Source: Chitinophaga sp. CF118 (GTDB lineage: Bacteria; Bacteroidota; Bacteroidia; Chitinophagales; Chitinophagaceae). Taken from it: a DNA stretch of 64,000 bases. The stretch is from NCBI RefSeq assembly GCF_900112615.1, contig NZ_FOMK01000013.1, positions 124,001 through 188,000 on the forward strand, read 5' to 3'. Below, in pieces: positions 18,433 to 25,940 of this stretch. Below the pieces are notes generated by a model. That model saw only the letters and a list, made by a program, of their open reading frames with translations. It was not told the DNA's origin and did not search any database. A program made the position numbers and the translations under genes. Positions within the stretch are counted from its first letter, which is position 1, and each line of letters opens with the position of its first letter.

Positions 18433-19314
18433 TCAGGAACCAGCCCTTAATGTTTTGATAAGGGCGCCAAGCCTCTCATTTCCATAACCTGCATTCAGTG
18501 CTTTGCTGAAAAGCTTTAAAGCAAACTCCGGAATTTCCGCATTGATACCAGCTTCGCGAGACTGTCTTATCATTAGTTCGAAGCTAAGAGCGCAAATTTC
18601 AAGCGTACTTTGCGGTTCACTATAATCTTCTTTCTGAATATCATCACTTGTGTTTTTAACCATCTGACCTAATACGGGTGCGATCCCGGCAATCATAGAC
18701 CCAAGAGCATCTACCCGAAGCCCTTCCTCTTCTATAACCCGGGCACCGTGAAAGAATCCAATCATCAAACCAAATAAACTCGAAAGTGCTGCTATATCCC
18801 AGGCAGAGGCAGATCCTACAGCCTCTCCCATATACATTAAATTGCCTCCAAGAACTTTAAGTATCTGTTCGCTTTTTTGGTATGCGGTTCCCGATCCTGA
18901 TAAAAAAATAGGAGTATCAGGCATTCCCATCTGACTCGGTGTTGCCAGAATAGCGCCATCAAGATAATCTGCTCCAATTCCACGTATCCAGGCTTCAGCA
19001 TCCCGTGCATCTTTAGGAGTACCGGTACTCAGTTGAACGAGAGTCCGCCCTGCGAGGGAGGAAGCTACATTTTCAGGTTCTAAAATATTTCTGGTTACCT
19101 GATAGTCGGTTACACAAATAATAATCACAGGACTGGCATTGATTGCTGTTACAATGTCCGGAGTAAACGCGGCACCTTCCTTTATGAGAGGCTCTGCCTT
19201 TGCTCTTGTTCTATTCCAAACGGTAACGCGATATCCATTGCGAACTAATGTATGGGCAAGCACTGCTCCCATTGATCCCAGGCCAATAACTGAAACTTCT
19301 CTAGTTGTTGTCAT
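18433..19314 (-). CDS. imine-reductase-like NAD(P)-dependent oxidoreductase
   Basis: A 293-residue enzyme of the beta-hydroxyacid dehydrogenase/imine reductase superfamily. It has an N-terminal Rossmann fold VIGLGSMGAVLAHTLVRNG with WNRTRAK after strand two (Arg favours NADPH), then a helical C-terminal dimerisation domain. The region DGAILATPSQMG, and the absence of the catalytic Lys of 6-phosphogluconate dehydrogenases, resemble imine reductase/RedAm proteins more than 3-hydroxyisobutyrate dehydrogenase. The ATG at 19314 was chosen because the Rossmann fold begins just after it. A longer frame adds an unrelated 22 residues. It is divergent from an HxlR regulator 145 bp away. Confidence 0.8.
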   Translation of the reverse strand: MTTTREVSVIGLGSMGAVLAHTLVRNGYRVTVWNRTRAKAEPLIKEGAAFTPDIVTAINASPVIIICVTDYQVTRNILEPENVASSLAGRTLVQLSTGTPKDARDAEAWIRGIGADYLDGAILATPSQMGMPDTPIFLSGSGTAYQKSEQILKVLGGNLMYMGEAVGSASAWDIAALSSLFGLMIGFFHGARVIEEEGLRVDALGSMIAGIAPVLGQMVKNTSDDIQKEDYSEPQSTLEICALSFELMIRQSREAGINAEIPEFALKLFSKALNAGYGNERLGALIKTLRAGS

Positions 19315-19459
19315 ACTGCCAAATATTTTGTTAGTGAAAAATAATGCTGCAAAGTGCGGGATATCAGCGATGAGAAACAAGAAGGGAAATTATATTCAGA
19401 TAGGGATAATTTTTTCCCTACCCAATAAATCAGAAAGTATGGTAATTTTATACCTTAAA

Positions 19460-19846
19460 ATGAATCAGCTTATGTATGAGAAGAAAATTCCAAAAGTACT
19501 TAACTGTGGTATGGCCGTTATCATGGAAATTATTGGCGGCAAATGGAAGTCATATCTGATCTATTGCATTAATAACGGTGTGAGAAGAACCAGTGAACTG
19601 CAAAGGGCGGTATCTTCTGCCAGTCCCCGTGTTCTTAATCTCCAGCTTCGCGAATTAGAGCATCATGGAATTATTAAACGGGTTATATATACTGAACTTC
19701 CTATGAAAGTGGAATACTTTCTTACTGAATTTGGAGAGTCCTTATTACCAGTGGTGATGGCAATGGATAAATGGGGTGAGGAATACATTGCTGTTTTTGA
19801 GGAATTAATGGAGAAAAAGAAGGAATTACCTGTTGAAAGTGAATAG
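19460..19846 (+). CDS. HxlR-family transcriptional regulator
   Basis: A 128-residue winged-helix protein: CGMAVIMEIIGGKWKSYLIY, then VRRTSELQRAVSSASPRVLNLQL with the wing at EYFLTEFGESLLP. The Cys in NCGMAVIM sits where redox- or quinone-sensing HxlR/YodB proteins carry their reactive Cys. The start at 19460 (or 19472) is chosen because the open frame upstream overlaps the divergent gene and is not HxlR-like. The divergent layout makes the imine-reductase-like gene its likely target. A short GGTA..TACC dyad at 19441-19454 is a possible operator. Confidence 0.85.
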   Translation: MNQLMYEKKIPKVLNCGMAVIMEIIGGKWKSYLIYCINNGVRRTSELQRAVSSASPRVLNLQLRELEHHGIIKRVIYTELPMKVEYFLTEFGESLLPVVMAMDKWGEEYIAVFEELMEKKKELPVESE

Positions 19847-19855
19847 CGATCTTTC

Positions 19856-19903
19856 ATTCTTTCAGAACAGGTTGTTCATCCGCACAACCTGTTCTGAAAG
19901 AAT
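19856..19903. terminator. bidirectional terminator after HxlR gene
   Basis: Perfect 20-bp stem (19856-19875 with 19884-19903), 8-nt loop, between convergent genes. Confidence 0.85.
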
Positions 19904-19922
19904 AGAAAGAATGATGGAGAAA

Positions 19923-20294
19923 TTATTTCGGAGCAGCAGTTTCCAGAAGTGGACGAGGATCAAAAACTACCTTGAATGAACTTATTTTACCGTTAGCTAA
20001 CTGATACCATCCACTGGCAAATACAGTTACACTTCCCATATTAATATTGTATAAAAGACATGCGTCATCTCCATCAGCAAATACCTTTTTAATCTCATAC
20101 TTTAATTTCATTTTTTCCATATCACTAAAGTATGCCTCCGCACCATTGCGGGTACCAAGTACACCTATGAAGATTAGATCTTCACTTACCAGTTTCCTGG
20201 CTGCCTTAAAATCTTCTACATTCAACGCGTTAATAAAGGAAAGCACCGTTTCCTTTGTATTGTTTTCCTGGAGTTGTGAAGTGTTTTGTGTCAT
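19923..20294 (-). CDS. SnoaL-like/NTF2-fold protein
   Basis: A 123-residue cone-shaped NTF2-like domain: KETVLSFINALNVEDFKAAR, LVSEDLIFIGV, RNGAEAYF, and terminal SFKVVFDPRPLLE. Such proteins may be small isomerases/hydrolases or binding proteins. No catalytic set is evident. It lies 90 bp downstream of a Crp/Fnr regulator on the same strand, which is its likely controller. Confidence 0.8.
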   Translation of the reverse strand: MTQNTSQLQENNTKETVLSFINALNVEDFKAARKLVSEDLIFIGVLGTRNGAEAYFSDMEKMKLKYEIKKVFADGDDACLLYNINMGSVTVFASGWYQLANGKISSFKVVFDPRPLLETAAPK

Positions 20295-20384
20295 TTCTTT
20301 AAATTGTCAATGATTAAATACTGTTAAATTCAAATGCTCCGTACAAAGGTTGTTTGATTTATTCAGTTTAACCTGTGACAATCG

Positions 20385-20954
20385 TCACAAAACTCTTCTA
20401 CTGCGTATACGACTCAATGTTTCCCTTGCAACACCCAGGTAAGAAGATAGTTGAGTCAGCGATACTCTTTGTAAAATATCCGGTGAGTATTTTTCTAAAT
20501 ATTCGTATCGCTCTTTAGCGGTCATCAATTTATATATTGCTGTATCATTTTCCTGTTTGGCAGCTATTCGCTGTAAGCAATTTCTACCCAGCATTTCAAT
20601 TGCCGGATCTAGTTGAGAGGCTTCCCGCAATTTCTTCTTATCAAATTGTACTACAGTTAGGTTTTCGCAAGCCTGGATAGAAAATTCTGATTTCTCCTCT
20701 TTGGCAAAGCTATTTATATTGGTTGCTATACTATTCTCAAAAAAGAAAGAAGTATTTATTTCCTGTCCGTCTTTATCATAAAAAGCTCTGCAATAACCTT
20801 TGCTGATATAGAACAAGGAATTACATACTTTGCCGGCCTGCAACAGGTACTGATCTTTCTCAAATTCCATTGTTATCAAAGCCGGAGAAAGAATCTCCCA
20901 ACTTTCCTCAGAAAAATTCATGAGGGAATGGATATAGGCTATCAGCTTCTCCAT
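20385..20954 (-). CDS. Crp/Fnr-family regulator
   Basis: A 189-residue protein with a cyclic-nucleotide-binding-like barrel (LQAGKVCNSLFYISKGYCRA) and a C-terminal HTH (LTQLSSYLGVARETLSRIR). It is the same family as 13997-14554, and each sits just upstream of a small enzyme-like gene. The ligand is unknown. The putative HTH is intact. Confidence 0.85.
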   Translation of the reverse strand: MEKLIAYIHSLMNFSEESWEILSPALITMEFEKDQYLLQAGKVCNSLFYISKGYCRAFYDKDGQEINTSFFFENSIATNINSFAKEEKSEFSIQACENLTVVQFDKKKLREASQLDPAIEMLGRNCLQRIAAKQENDTAIYKLMTAKERYEYLEKYSPDILQRVSLTQLSSYLGVARETLSRIRSRRVL

Positions 20955-21288
20955 GTTTTATTTTTTGATTTCAAAGGTCTAATTTATTGCCTTTATTATT
21001 CAATATATTATTAAATTAGATATTATACCAGTTCATAAAAGCCACAGGAGTAATCGGGCGTTCTTTTGGTGCCATTGAAATGGCTAAAAAAACAGCTGTG
21101 TAATACAAATGGCGGAAATAGTAGGAGGTTAACCGGAAATTTGTATATTTGAACATACGAGAATGGCACAGCAATACCCCGAAAAAAATCCAGATAACTT
21201 TTTTTAGAAAAATCAGAGCGTATTTACCACAACATTAGTAATTGTCAGTAGTGTAATAAGTTTGTATTTAACTCCAAAAAACAAAATC
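20955..21288. other. gap ahead of the DUF6345 gene
   Basis: No gene is found. AT-rich divergent promoter region between the Crp/Fnr gene and the DUF6345 gene. Confidence 0.4.
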
Positions 21289-22062
21289 ATGAAAAGATGT
21301 AACCCCTTATTCTCCAGGGCAAGAACGCTTTTTGTAGTGTTCATGTTATCCTGTTTCGCAGTTAATCATGTTAAAGCCGCTGATCGTGAAATCGGCGGGT
21401 ATGTAGACCAGGCGGAAGACCGCTTTGTAAGAAACGTCTGGAACTTTATCAAGAATTTCCAGGGTTGGCAATCTGTTGGTGGAAACCGTTGGCAGGAAGT
21501 ACAATACTTCTGGGCAGAACCGTTTGAATTTAATACCAACCACCAGGATTTCGTAGATAGAATGGATCTGGCTTATGTAGCAGCCCACGGAAGTGCCTAT
21601 AGTGTACAAACGAAACAGACACCCAACACTGGTGTGGATCTGCGTAGCTGTCCTCCTTATGGCGACCTCTCTACCGGGGGAGATCTTGAATTTATGATTA
21701 TTGAATCCTGTTCTACCGTGGCATCCGCACCGGAGGCCCCTGCAGGTGGTGACTGGTGGACACCGTGGAATCCTATTTTCCAGGGTCTGCATCAACTGGC
21801 AGGCTTCCGTACATTAAGCTATTCGGATAATGGTATTCCTAACCGCTTTGCCAACAAACTAAAGGCAAACGGAGGGATATGGCAGTCCTGGTTTAGCGCA
21901 GTAGACGGAGAAAGAACGTTCTATTCCAATGGAACTTATTCTGAATTTCCCGGTTATGCCAGTGCTATCATATACACTTCTACCGAAAACGACCGCTTGG
22001 GTAGTTATGCCGGAGATCCGGCAGGTGGAACCGCAGGTATGAAAACCTGGTGGCAGTTTTGA
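21289..22062 (+). CDS. secreted DUF6345-family protein, possible caspase-like fold
   Basis: A 257-residue protein with a signal peptide (start at 21289; RTLFVVFMLSCFAVNHVKA). The mature part matches my memory of DUF6345. Two elements recall clan CD cysteine peptidases (caspase, gingipain, legumain): a hydrophobic strand ending in His-Gly, LAYVAAHGSA, and a second ending in x-Cys, LEFMIIESCST. Two TWWQF/WWTPW-like Trp clusters follow. Peptidase activity is inference only. The partner lipoprotein starts 40 bp downstream and is co-directional. Confidence 0.7.
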   Translation: MKRCNPLFSRARTLFVVFMLSCFAVNHVKAADREIGGYVDQAEDRFVRNVWNFIKNFQGWQSVGGNRWQEVQYFWAEPFEFNTNHQDFVDRMDLAYVAAHGSAYSVQTKQTPNTGVDLRSCPPYGDLSTGGDLEFMIIESCSTVASAPEAPAGGDWWTPWNPIFQGLHQLAGFRTLSYSDNGIPNRFANKLKANGGIWQSWFSAVDGERTFYSNGTYSEFPGYASAIIYTSTENDRLGSYAGDPAGGTAGMKTWWQF

Positions 22063-22102
22063 GTAGTGTATATCATTTTCTTTCACCTTTAATATCAATA
22101 CC

Positions 22103-23089
22103 ATGATTATAAAAAATCCAGCTTACGCAGCTGTTTTTATAAGTTGTCTCATGCTGTGTGCCTGTAAATGTAACAGGACCCATCTGCAGGAAGAAACCGG
22201 AACACCCTTATATGTATATTCGTTTGAAAAGACAGCTCCTCTTTCCCCGGATAATACTAAGAAACTAATAAGCGACTTCCTTGGGATGCAGTCAATTCAA
22301 GACCTGACGGTATCTAAAGATGAGAATATAGCTTACTTCGTATCTCCGGATGATGTTAACACAACCCTGGAACAGGATCTTACAACTGGTAACTTTGCCT
22401 TCAATAAATTCAGTAAGGTATACCTGGGCGATTTTGTACCCCAGTTACCCGGCAAGGAAGACGCGATTAAGATAAGCGAAAAGTTTATCCGTGATAAAGG
22501 ACTGTTCCCTAAAAACGCAGAACAGCTAAAACTAGTGCATGAAGGTGGTTTGCGTGCGCAATCCGTGAAAGGTCCCATAGTCGATAAACTGATCACACTT
22601 ACCTACGGTCGTATAATAGACAGTTTACAGGTGATAGGAGCAGGCTCCAAGATCGCAGTGAACATTGGCGACAAAGGCGAAGTGCTGGGCTTAATTTACC
22701 GTTGGAGGGAACTGAATCAAACTTCGGGTAAACGGCAACTGAAACCTGAAGAACTGATTTCCCGCGAAGAAGCTGAAGGACTGTTGAAAAGACAGATTGC
22801 GCAGGAATTTGGAGCAGCAGCAAAGTATGATACGAAAAGCGTCAATAAATCTTACTATGATAATAACGGAACTATCCTGCAACCCGTTTATGCTTTTGAA
22901 ACAGTGATAACCCTGGAAGATAAACAATTGCAACCCATCCATTATCTGGGTGTGGTTGAAATGCTTAAGAATTCACCAGAACCACTGCACTTGTTAAATG
23001 TGGATCCAAAGGCCAGGGATCAGATTAAAATGATAGACCGCGGCCAGATAGATACCAGTTACCATGGTACACAACCCACGAAAGATTAA
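22103..23089 (+). CDS. lipoprotein partner of the DUF6345 protein
   Basis: The 328-residue protein has a lipobox (CLMLCAC, Cys at about 21), so it is likely anchored in a membrane. The region near 165-200, SLQVIGAGSKIAVNIGDKGE followed by VLGLIYRWREL, resembles the FTP/PepSY type of protease propeptide or inhibitor domain. This similarity is by eye only. Together with the DUF6345 gene it forms a two-gene unit closed by a strong terminator. It may be an inhibitor, chaperone or recognition subunit of the first protein. Confidence 0.7.
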   Translation: MIIKNPAYAAVFISCLMLCACKCNRTHLQEETGTPLYVYSFEKTAPLSPDNTKKLISDFLGMQSIQDLTVSKDENIAYFVSPDDVNTTLEQDLTTGNFAFNKFSKVYLGDFVPQLPGKEDAIKISEKFIRDKGLFPKNAEQLKLVHEGGLRAQSVKGPIVDKLITLTYGRIIDSLQVIGAGSKIAVNIGDKGEVLGLIYRWRELNQTSGKRQLKPEELISREEAEGLLKRQIAQEFGAAAKYDTKSVNKSYYDNNGTILQPVYAFETVITLEDKQLQPIHYLGVVEMLKNSPEPLHLLNVDPKARDQIKMIDRGQIDTSYHGTQPTKD

Positions 23090-23127
23090 CAACCGTTTCT
23101 GTAGGAGATGGATAAAATTGTAGTATA

Positions 23128-23164
23128 AAAAAGGGGCTGTTTCAATACGAGACAGCCCCTTTTT
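23128..23164 (+). terminator. terminator of the DUF6345 operon
   Basis: A 13-bp stem (23128-23140 with 23152-23164) that extends inward through GTTTC/GAGAC, followed by T-rich DNA. It lies 39 bp after the lipoprotein stop. Confidence 0.85.
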
Positions 23165-23253
23165 ATTTGGTCCTATATCAGAATTTTGGCAGTGTCAGAC
23201 TCTTTTATTATGATTTCCTCAAGGTTTATAACACATTTAGAAATTGTAGAATT

Positions 23254-23371
23254 CGGTCTAAGAACAATCATAAAAATTGAAAAAGGGGAGGCTAATCCAT
23301 CCCTTGAAACCTTGCAAAAACTATTTGGTGTAGTCGGGATGGAGGTAATTATACAAATGCGAACTACTTAA
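23254..23371 (+). pseudogene. 3' fragment of a hipB-type antitoxin gene
   Basis: The segment encodes GLRTIIKIEKGEANPSLETL and QKLFGVVGMEV, closely matching the last 40 residues of the HipB-like gene at 32035-32247, with high DNA identity through and slightly past the stop codon. The N-terminal half of the HTH is absent. A nominal start at 23186 supplies unrelated sequence. It is a copied or stranded remnant. Confidence 0.8.
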
Positions 23372-23429
23372 TGATGCAAGGGAAGTCAAGCTATTAAAAA
23401 ATTATTTTCATAGCTATAATATCAGAAAA

Positions 23430-24245
23430 TTATATTGTTTGCATTTCAGCAAAATACTCTGAGACGGAAAATACAATAGCCTCGATATCCGCATCATAGA
23501 ATCCTGCTGCATTCAGGCATCCACACTCAACGATAAAATATTCGTTCCCACATAAACAAACATCCATTACAAATACATCAGCCGGAGTGTATTCCTGACA
23601 TCTTTCTTCAGCAAACATTGTCACTTCCATAGGGCAGCCTCTTTGCTTGCTAAGTTGGAAGTTTTCCCGGTATCTTGAAGCGGCAACCACTTTTTTTCGG
23701 ACAATCCATAGTCGCCATTCGTATTTAATGTTATACGGTTTAGAAACAACTATTCTGCTGGTTGGGGAGAGGTTTGTATTATCAAACATTTTAAGCTTAT
23801 CATACCATGAGCTTATTTCACCGAATTCCTTTACCTCTCCGGAGAAAGATTTACTGTCATCGTCCGGGCGGATGAATAGAAGTGTTTCTTTTTCAAAGTC
23901 CATCTTCATTAAATCATGGAATGAGGTAACTACGGCTCCATAATTAAGCATATGATTACTCCATTTTCTGAAATAGTTTTCCATAGAAAAAGCGGCGTAG
24001 TCCATAAACAGCCCCTGACTTAACAATTCGTCCTGCATCACCAGATTACCCAGGGTGAGAGAGCCGTAGAAAATAGTTTTGCGCTCTTTATCAAAGTCAG
24101 GAAGAACAGGGGAGAAAGGTATCACGTCAATCTCCTGATAAGTGATTCCTAACTTCTCAAAAGAGGATTTCAGAAATTGTATATCCGATCTGTTAGTCAG
24201 GTTTTTCTGGATAATCCATTGAATGTTATCGACTTTATTGTCCAT
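23430..24245 (-). CDS. ATP-grasp (R2K-type) protein
   Basis: A 271-residue protein with ATP-grasp character: IFYGSLTLGNLV (start of pre-ATP-grasp), LLFIRPDDDSKSFSGEV (diagnostic of R2K-clade proteins), then YEWRLWIVRKKVVAASRYRE and a late VMDVCLCGNEYFIVECGCLNA with Asp/Glu/Asn ligands. R2K-clade ATP-grasps are thought to ligate peptides or modify proteins/RNA. Many sit in phage-related or conflict contexts. Substrate unknown. It lies between a hipB remnant and an XRE gene, which suggests an accessory region. Confidence 0.75.
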   Translation of the reverse strand: MDNKVDNIQWIIQKNLTNRSDIQFLKSSFEKLGITYQEIDVIPFSPVLPDFDKERKTIFYGSLTLGNLVMQDELLSQGLFMDYAAFSMENYFRKWSNHMLNYGAVVTSFHDLMKMDFEKETLLFIRPDDDSKSFSGEVKEFGEISSWYDKLKMFDNTNLSPTSRIVVSKPYNIKYEWRLWIVRKKVVAASRYRENFQLSKQRGCPMEVTMFAEERCQEYTPADVFVMDVCLCGNEYFIVECGCLNAAGFYDADIEAIVFSVSEYFAEMQTI

Positions 24246-24639
24246 GATCTTTTAAAATATAGCCGCAAACAATCATTAAGCCTTTGCGACGATACTTGCT
24301 ATTTTAAGTAAATATAATTAATACCCGATTATCATTATAAAGAGCTCATCATATTAATTATTGCAGCAGGAATCTTATCGATATCCTGCTTAATCTGTTG
24401 GTTAATATAAGATGTAACTGGCTTCTTTTTAAATTGGTTATAATATTTGAAATCATTGCTTTTTTGAACTAGAAGATTTCATCTTTTGAAAATAAGAAGG
24501 TATAAAATATTTTTTGAAAAGTTAAGCAATTGGTTAGCCTTGAAGTATTAACCGATAGCTTAACTTTGGTATTATTTAAAGAAGAAGTCTGATAAAGTGA
24601 CAAAAAAAGAAATTCTGATTATCCTAAAAGTGGCTGGTT
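24246..24639. other. AT-rich gap between ATP-grasp and XRE genes
   Basis: No confident gene. On the minus strand 24335-24475 reads a protein-like stretch without a clean start (KKKPVTSYINQQIKQDIDKI, then a stop at 24335). It needs a frameshift at an A-run to connect to an ATG, so it may be a relic. Promoters of both divergent genes should lie here. Confidence 0.35.
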
Positions 24640-25035
24640 ATGAGTATAAAATCCAATAATATCGTTATTAATCCGGAGTATGAATCGCTATTTTCCTTTG
24701 AAAATGAAGCTGAGAGAACCGAGCATAATGCTCAGATGATATCTTACAAAGTTCTGAGCGAAATAGAAAAAGTTTGTAACGAAAAAAATATCAATAAGCA
24801 GAAGTTAGCTGCAATGGTTGGCACTTCGAAGAGTTATATCACTCAATTATTCAGAGGAACAAAAAGTATCAACACTCATATCATGGAAAAATTTGAAGAT
24901 GCTCTCAATATCTCATTTGAAATTAAAGTAAAGCTAAACGAAGAATCATATTCTGACTTTCTGGGTAAACAATTGTCATTGGACATTTTATCTTCGGTAG
25001 ATCTAAATGATTTGATTGCAAAAAAAGAAAGCTGA
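24640..25035 (+). CDS. XRE-family HTH protein
   Basis: A 131-residue protein with an XRE HTH in the middle (about 43-90: NEKNINKQKLAAMVGTSKSY and ITQLFRGTKS), preceded by an acidic segment (ENEAERTEHNAQ) and followed by a tail (LSLDILSSVDLNDLIAKKES). The layout resembles MqsA/HigA-like antitoxins and regulators that carry an extra N-terminal arm. No toxin lies beside it in the same direction. The start ATG sits 38 bp after the last in-frame stop, in AT-rich DNA. Confidence 0.78.
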   Translation: MSIKSNNIVINPEYESLFSFENEAERTEHNAQMISYKVLSEIEKVCNEKNINKQKLAAMVGTSKSYITQLFRGTKSINTHIMEKFEDALNISFEIKVKLNEESYSDFLGKQLSLDILSSVDLNDLIAKKES

Positions 25036-25163
25036 AATTTTGAAAGGGGATGACTAGGAAGTTGTAAAAAAGAATATATCAGAAAAGGCAGGTAAATAAA
25101 ATAAGTGCAGGTAATCTTTATATCTCTGCATTCACATCTATTAGGAACATTTCTATTTTGGTG

Positions 25164-25203
25164 ATTCATTCTGATAGTATCACATGATACTATCAGAATG
25201 AAT
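25164..25203. repeat. 19-bp perfect palindrome
   Basis: Arms 25164-25182 and 25185-25203, spacer CA. Not GC-rich. It could be a weak terminator for the XRE gene (129 bp past its stop) or a protein-binding site. Confidence 0.6.
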
Positions 25204-25303
25204 TGTTTTATATTTTTCCGGCGAAAAGAAAAGTAAAAAAGTATTTCTGCTTTGAGAATATATGCGATTAACTGATCTGCAATATACAGTTGTACGCAAT
25301 TTC

Positions 25304-25765
25304 TTAGTTAACCTCTGTTAAAGTAAAAGTGCCAGAGTCTTCGAGGCCGGGTGTAGTTGTTACATAAGTTCCATTTGTCAGAGTTCCGGTTGTTGCATTA
25401 TAAGTTGCAGTGAAAGTTTGTGCTGCCCCAATAAATTTTTCAACACCATACACACAAGTCATATTACACGTCCAGGTTTCATTTGTGAGTGTCCAGGTGC
25501 CAGTAGAAAGTTGACGTATACCAAAAATTGTATTTTCATATGATGCCGTGCCATCCGCTCTGATGGAGCAGCTCCAGGTTTGCCCGGCAGATGCTGAATT
25601 TAATTGCATGCCTGTCCATAAGCCTTGTATAGTTGGTGTACACTTGTAAACAGTGTCCACCTTTGTAATATTAGTAAATGTTTCCTTTTTACAGCCTGTT
25701 TGAGATATAAAAAGAATAAAGGTTAACACCAATAAGGAAAAGGAACCTAGTACTATTTTTTTCAT
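25304..25765 (-). CDS. small lipoprotein of unknown function
   Basis: A 153-residue protein with a signal peptide and lipobox (ISQTGCKKE, Cys at about 25). The mature domain is beta-rich: IQGLWTGMQL, SIRADGTASYEN, LSTGTWTLTNETW, ATTGTLTNGTY and SGTFTLTEVN. This is a small calycin/lipocalin-like repeat pattern common in Bacteroidota lipoproteins of unknown role. It has two further cysteines. No functional partner is evident. Confidence 0.75.
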   Translation of the reverse strand: MKKIVLGSFSLLVLTFILFISQTGCKKETFTNITKVDTVYKCTPTIQGLWTGMQLNSASAGQTWSCSIRADGTASYENTIFGIRQLSTGTWTLTNETWTCNMTCVYGVEKFIGAAQTFTATYNATTGTLTNGTYVTTTPGLEDSGTFTLTEVN

Positions 25766-25940
25766 TTGTCATTTTTTTGCCTGTCCCTTCAACTGTAGTT
25801 TTCGGATAAGCGATGATTTAAGAGTTTGAAACATAAAACTACATAATATATTATTAAAATTCAAAATAAGACTGGCGCTAGGAAAATGGTGAATAGTCAT
25901 ATCCTCTTTAACTTAACCACCATTGGATGTCTGGCTCTGG

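Noticed and set aside
19139..19459. Long N-terminal extension of the HxlR gene
   Set aside because: It overlaps the divergent gene and has no HxlR similarity. The ATG at 19460 gives a normal length.
23186..23253. Intact hipB gene from 23186
   Set aside because: The first 23 residues are unrelated to HTH proteins and the N-terminal half of the HTH is missing.
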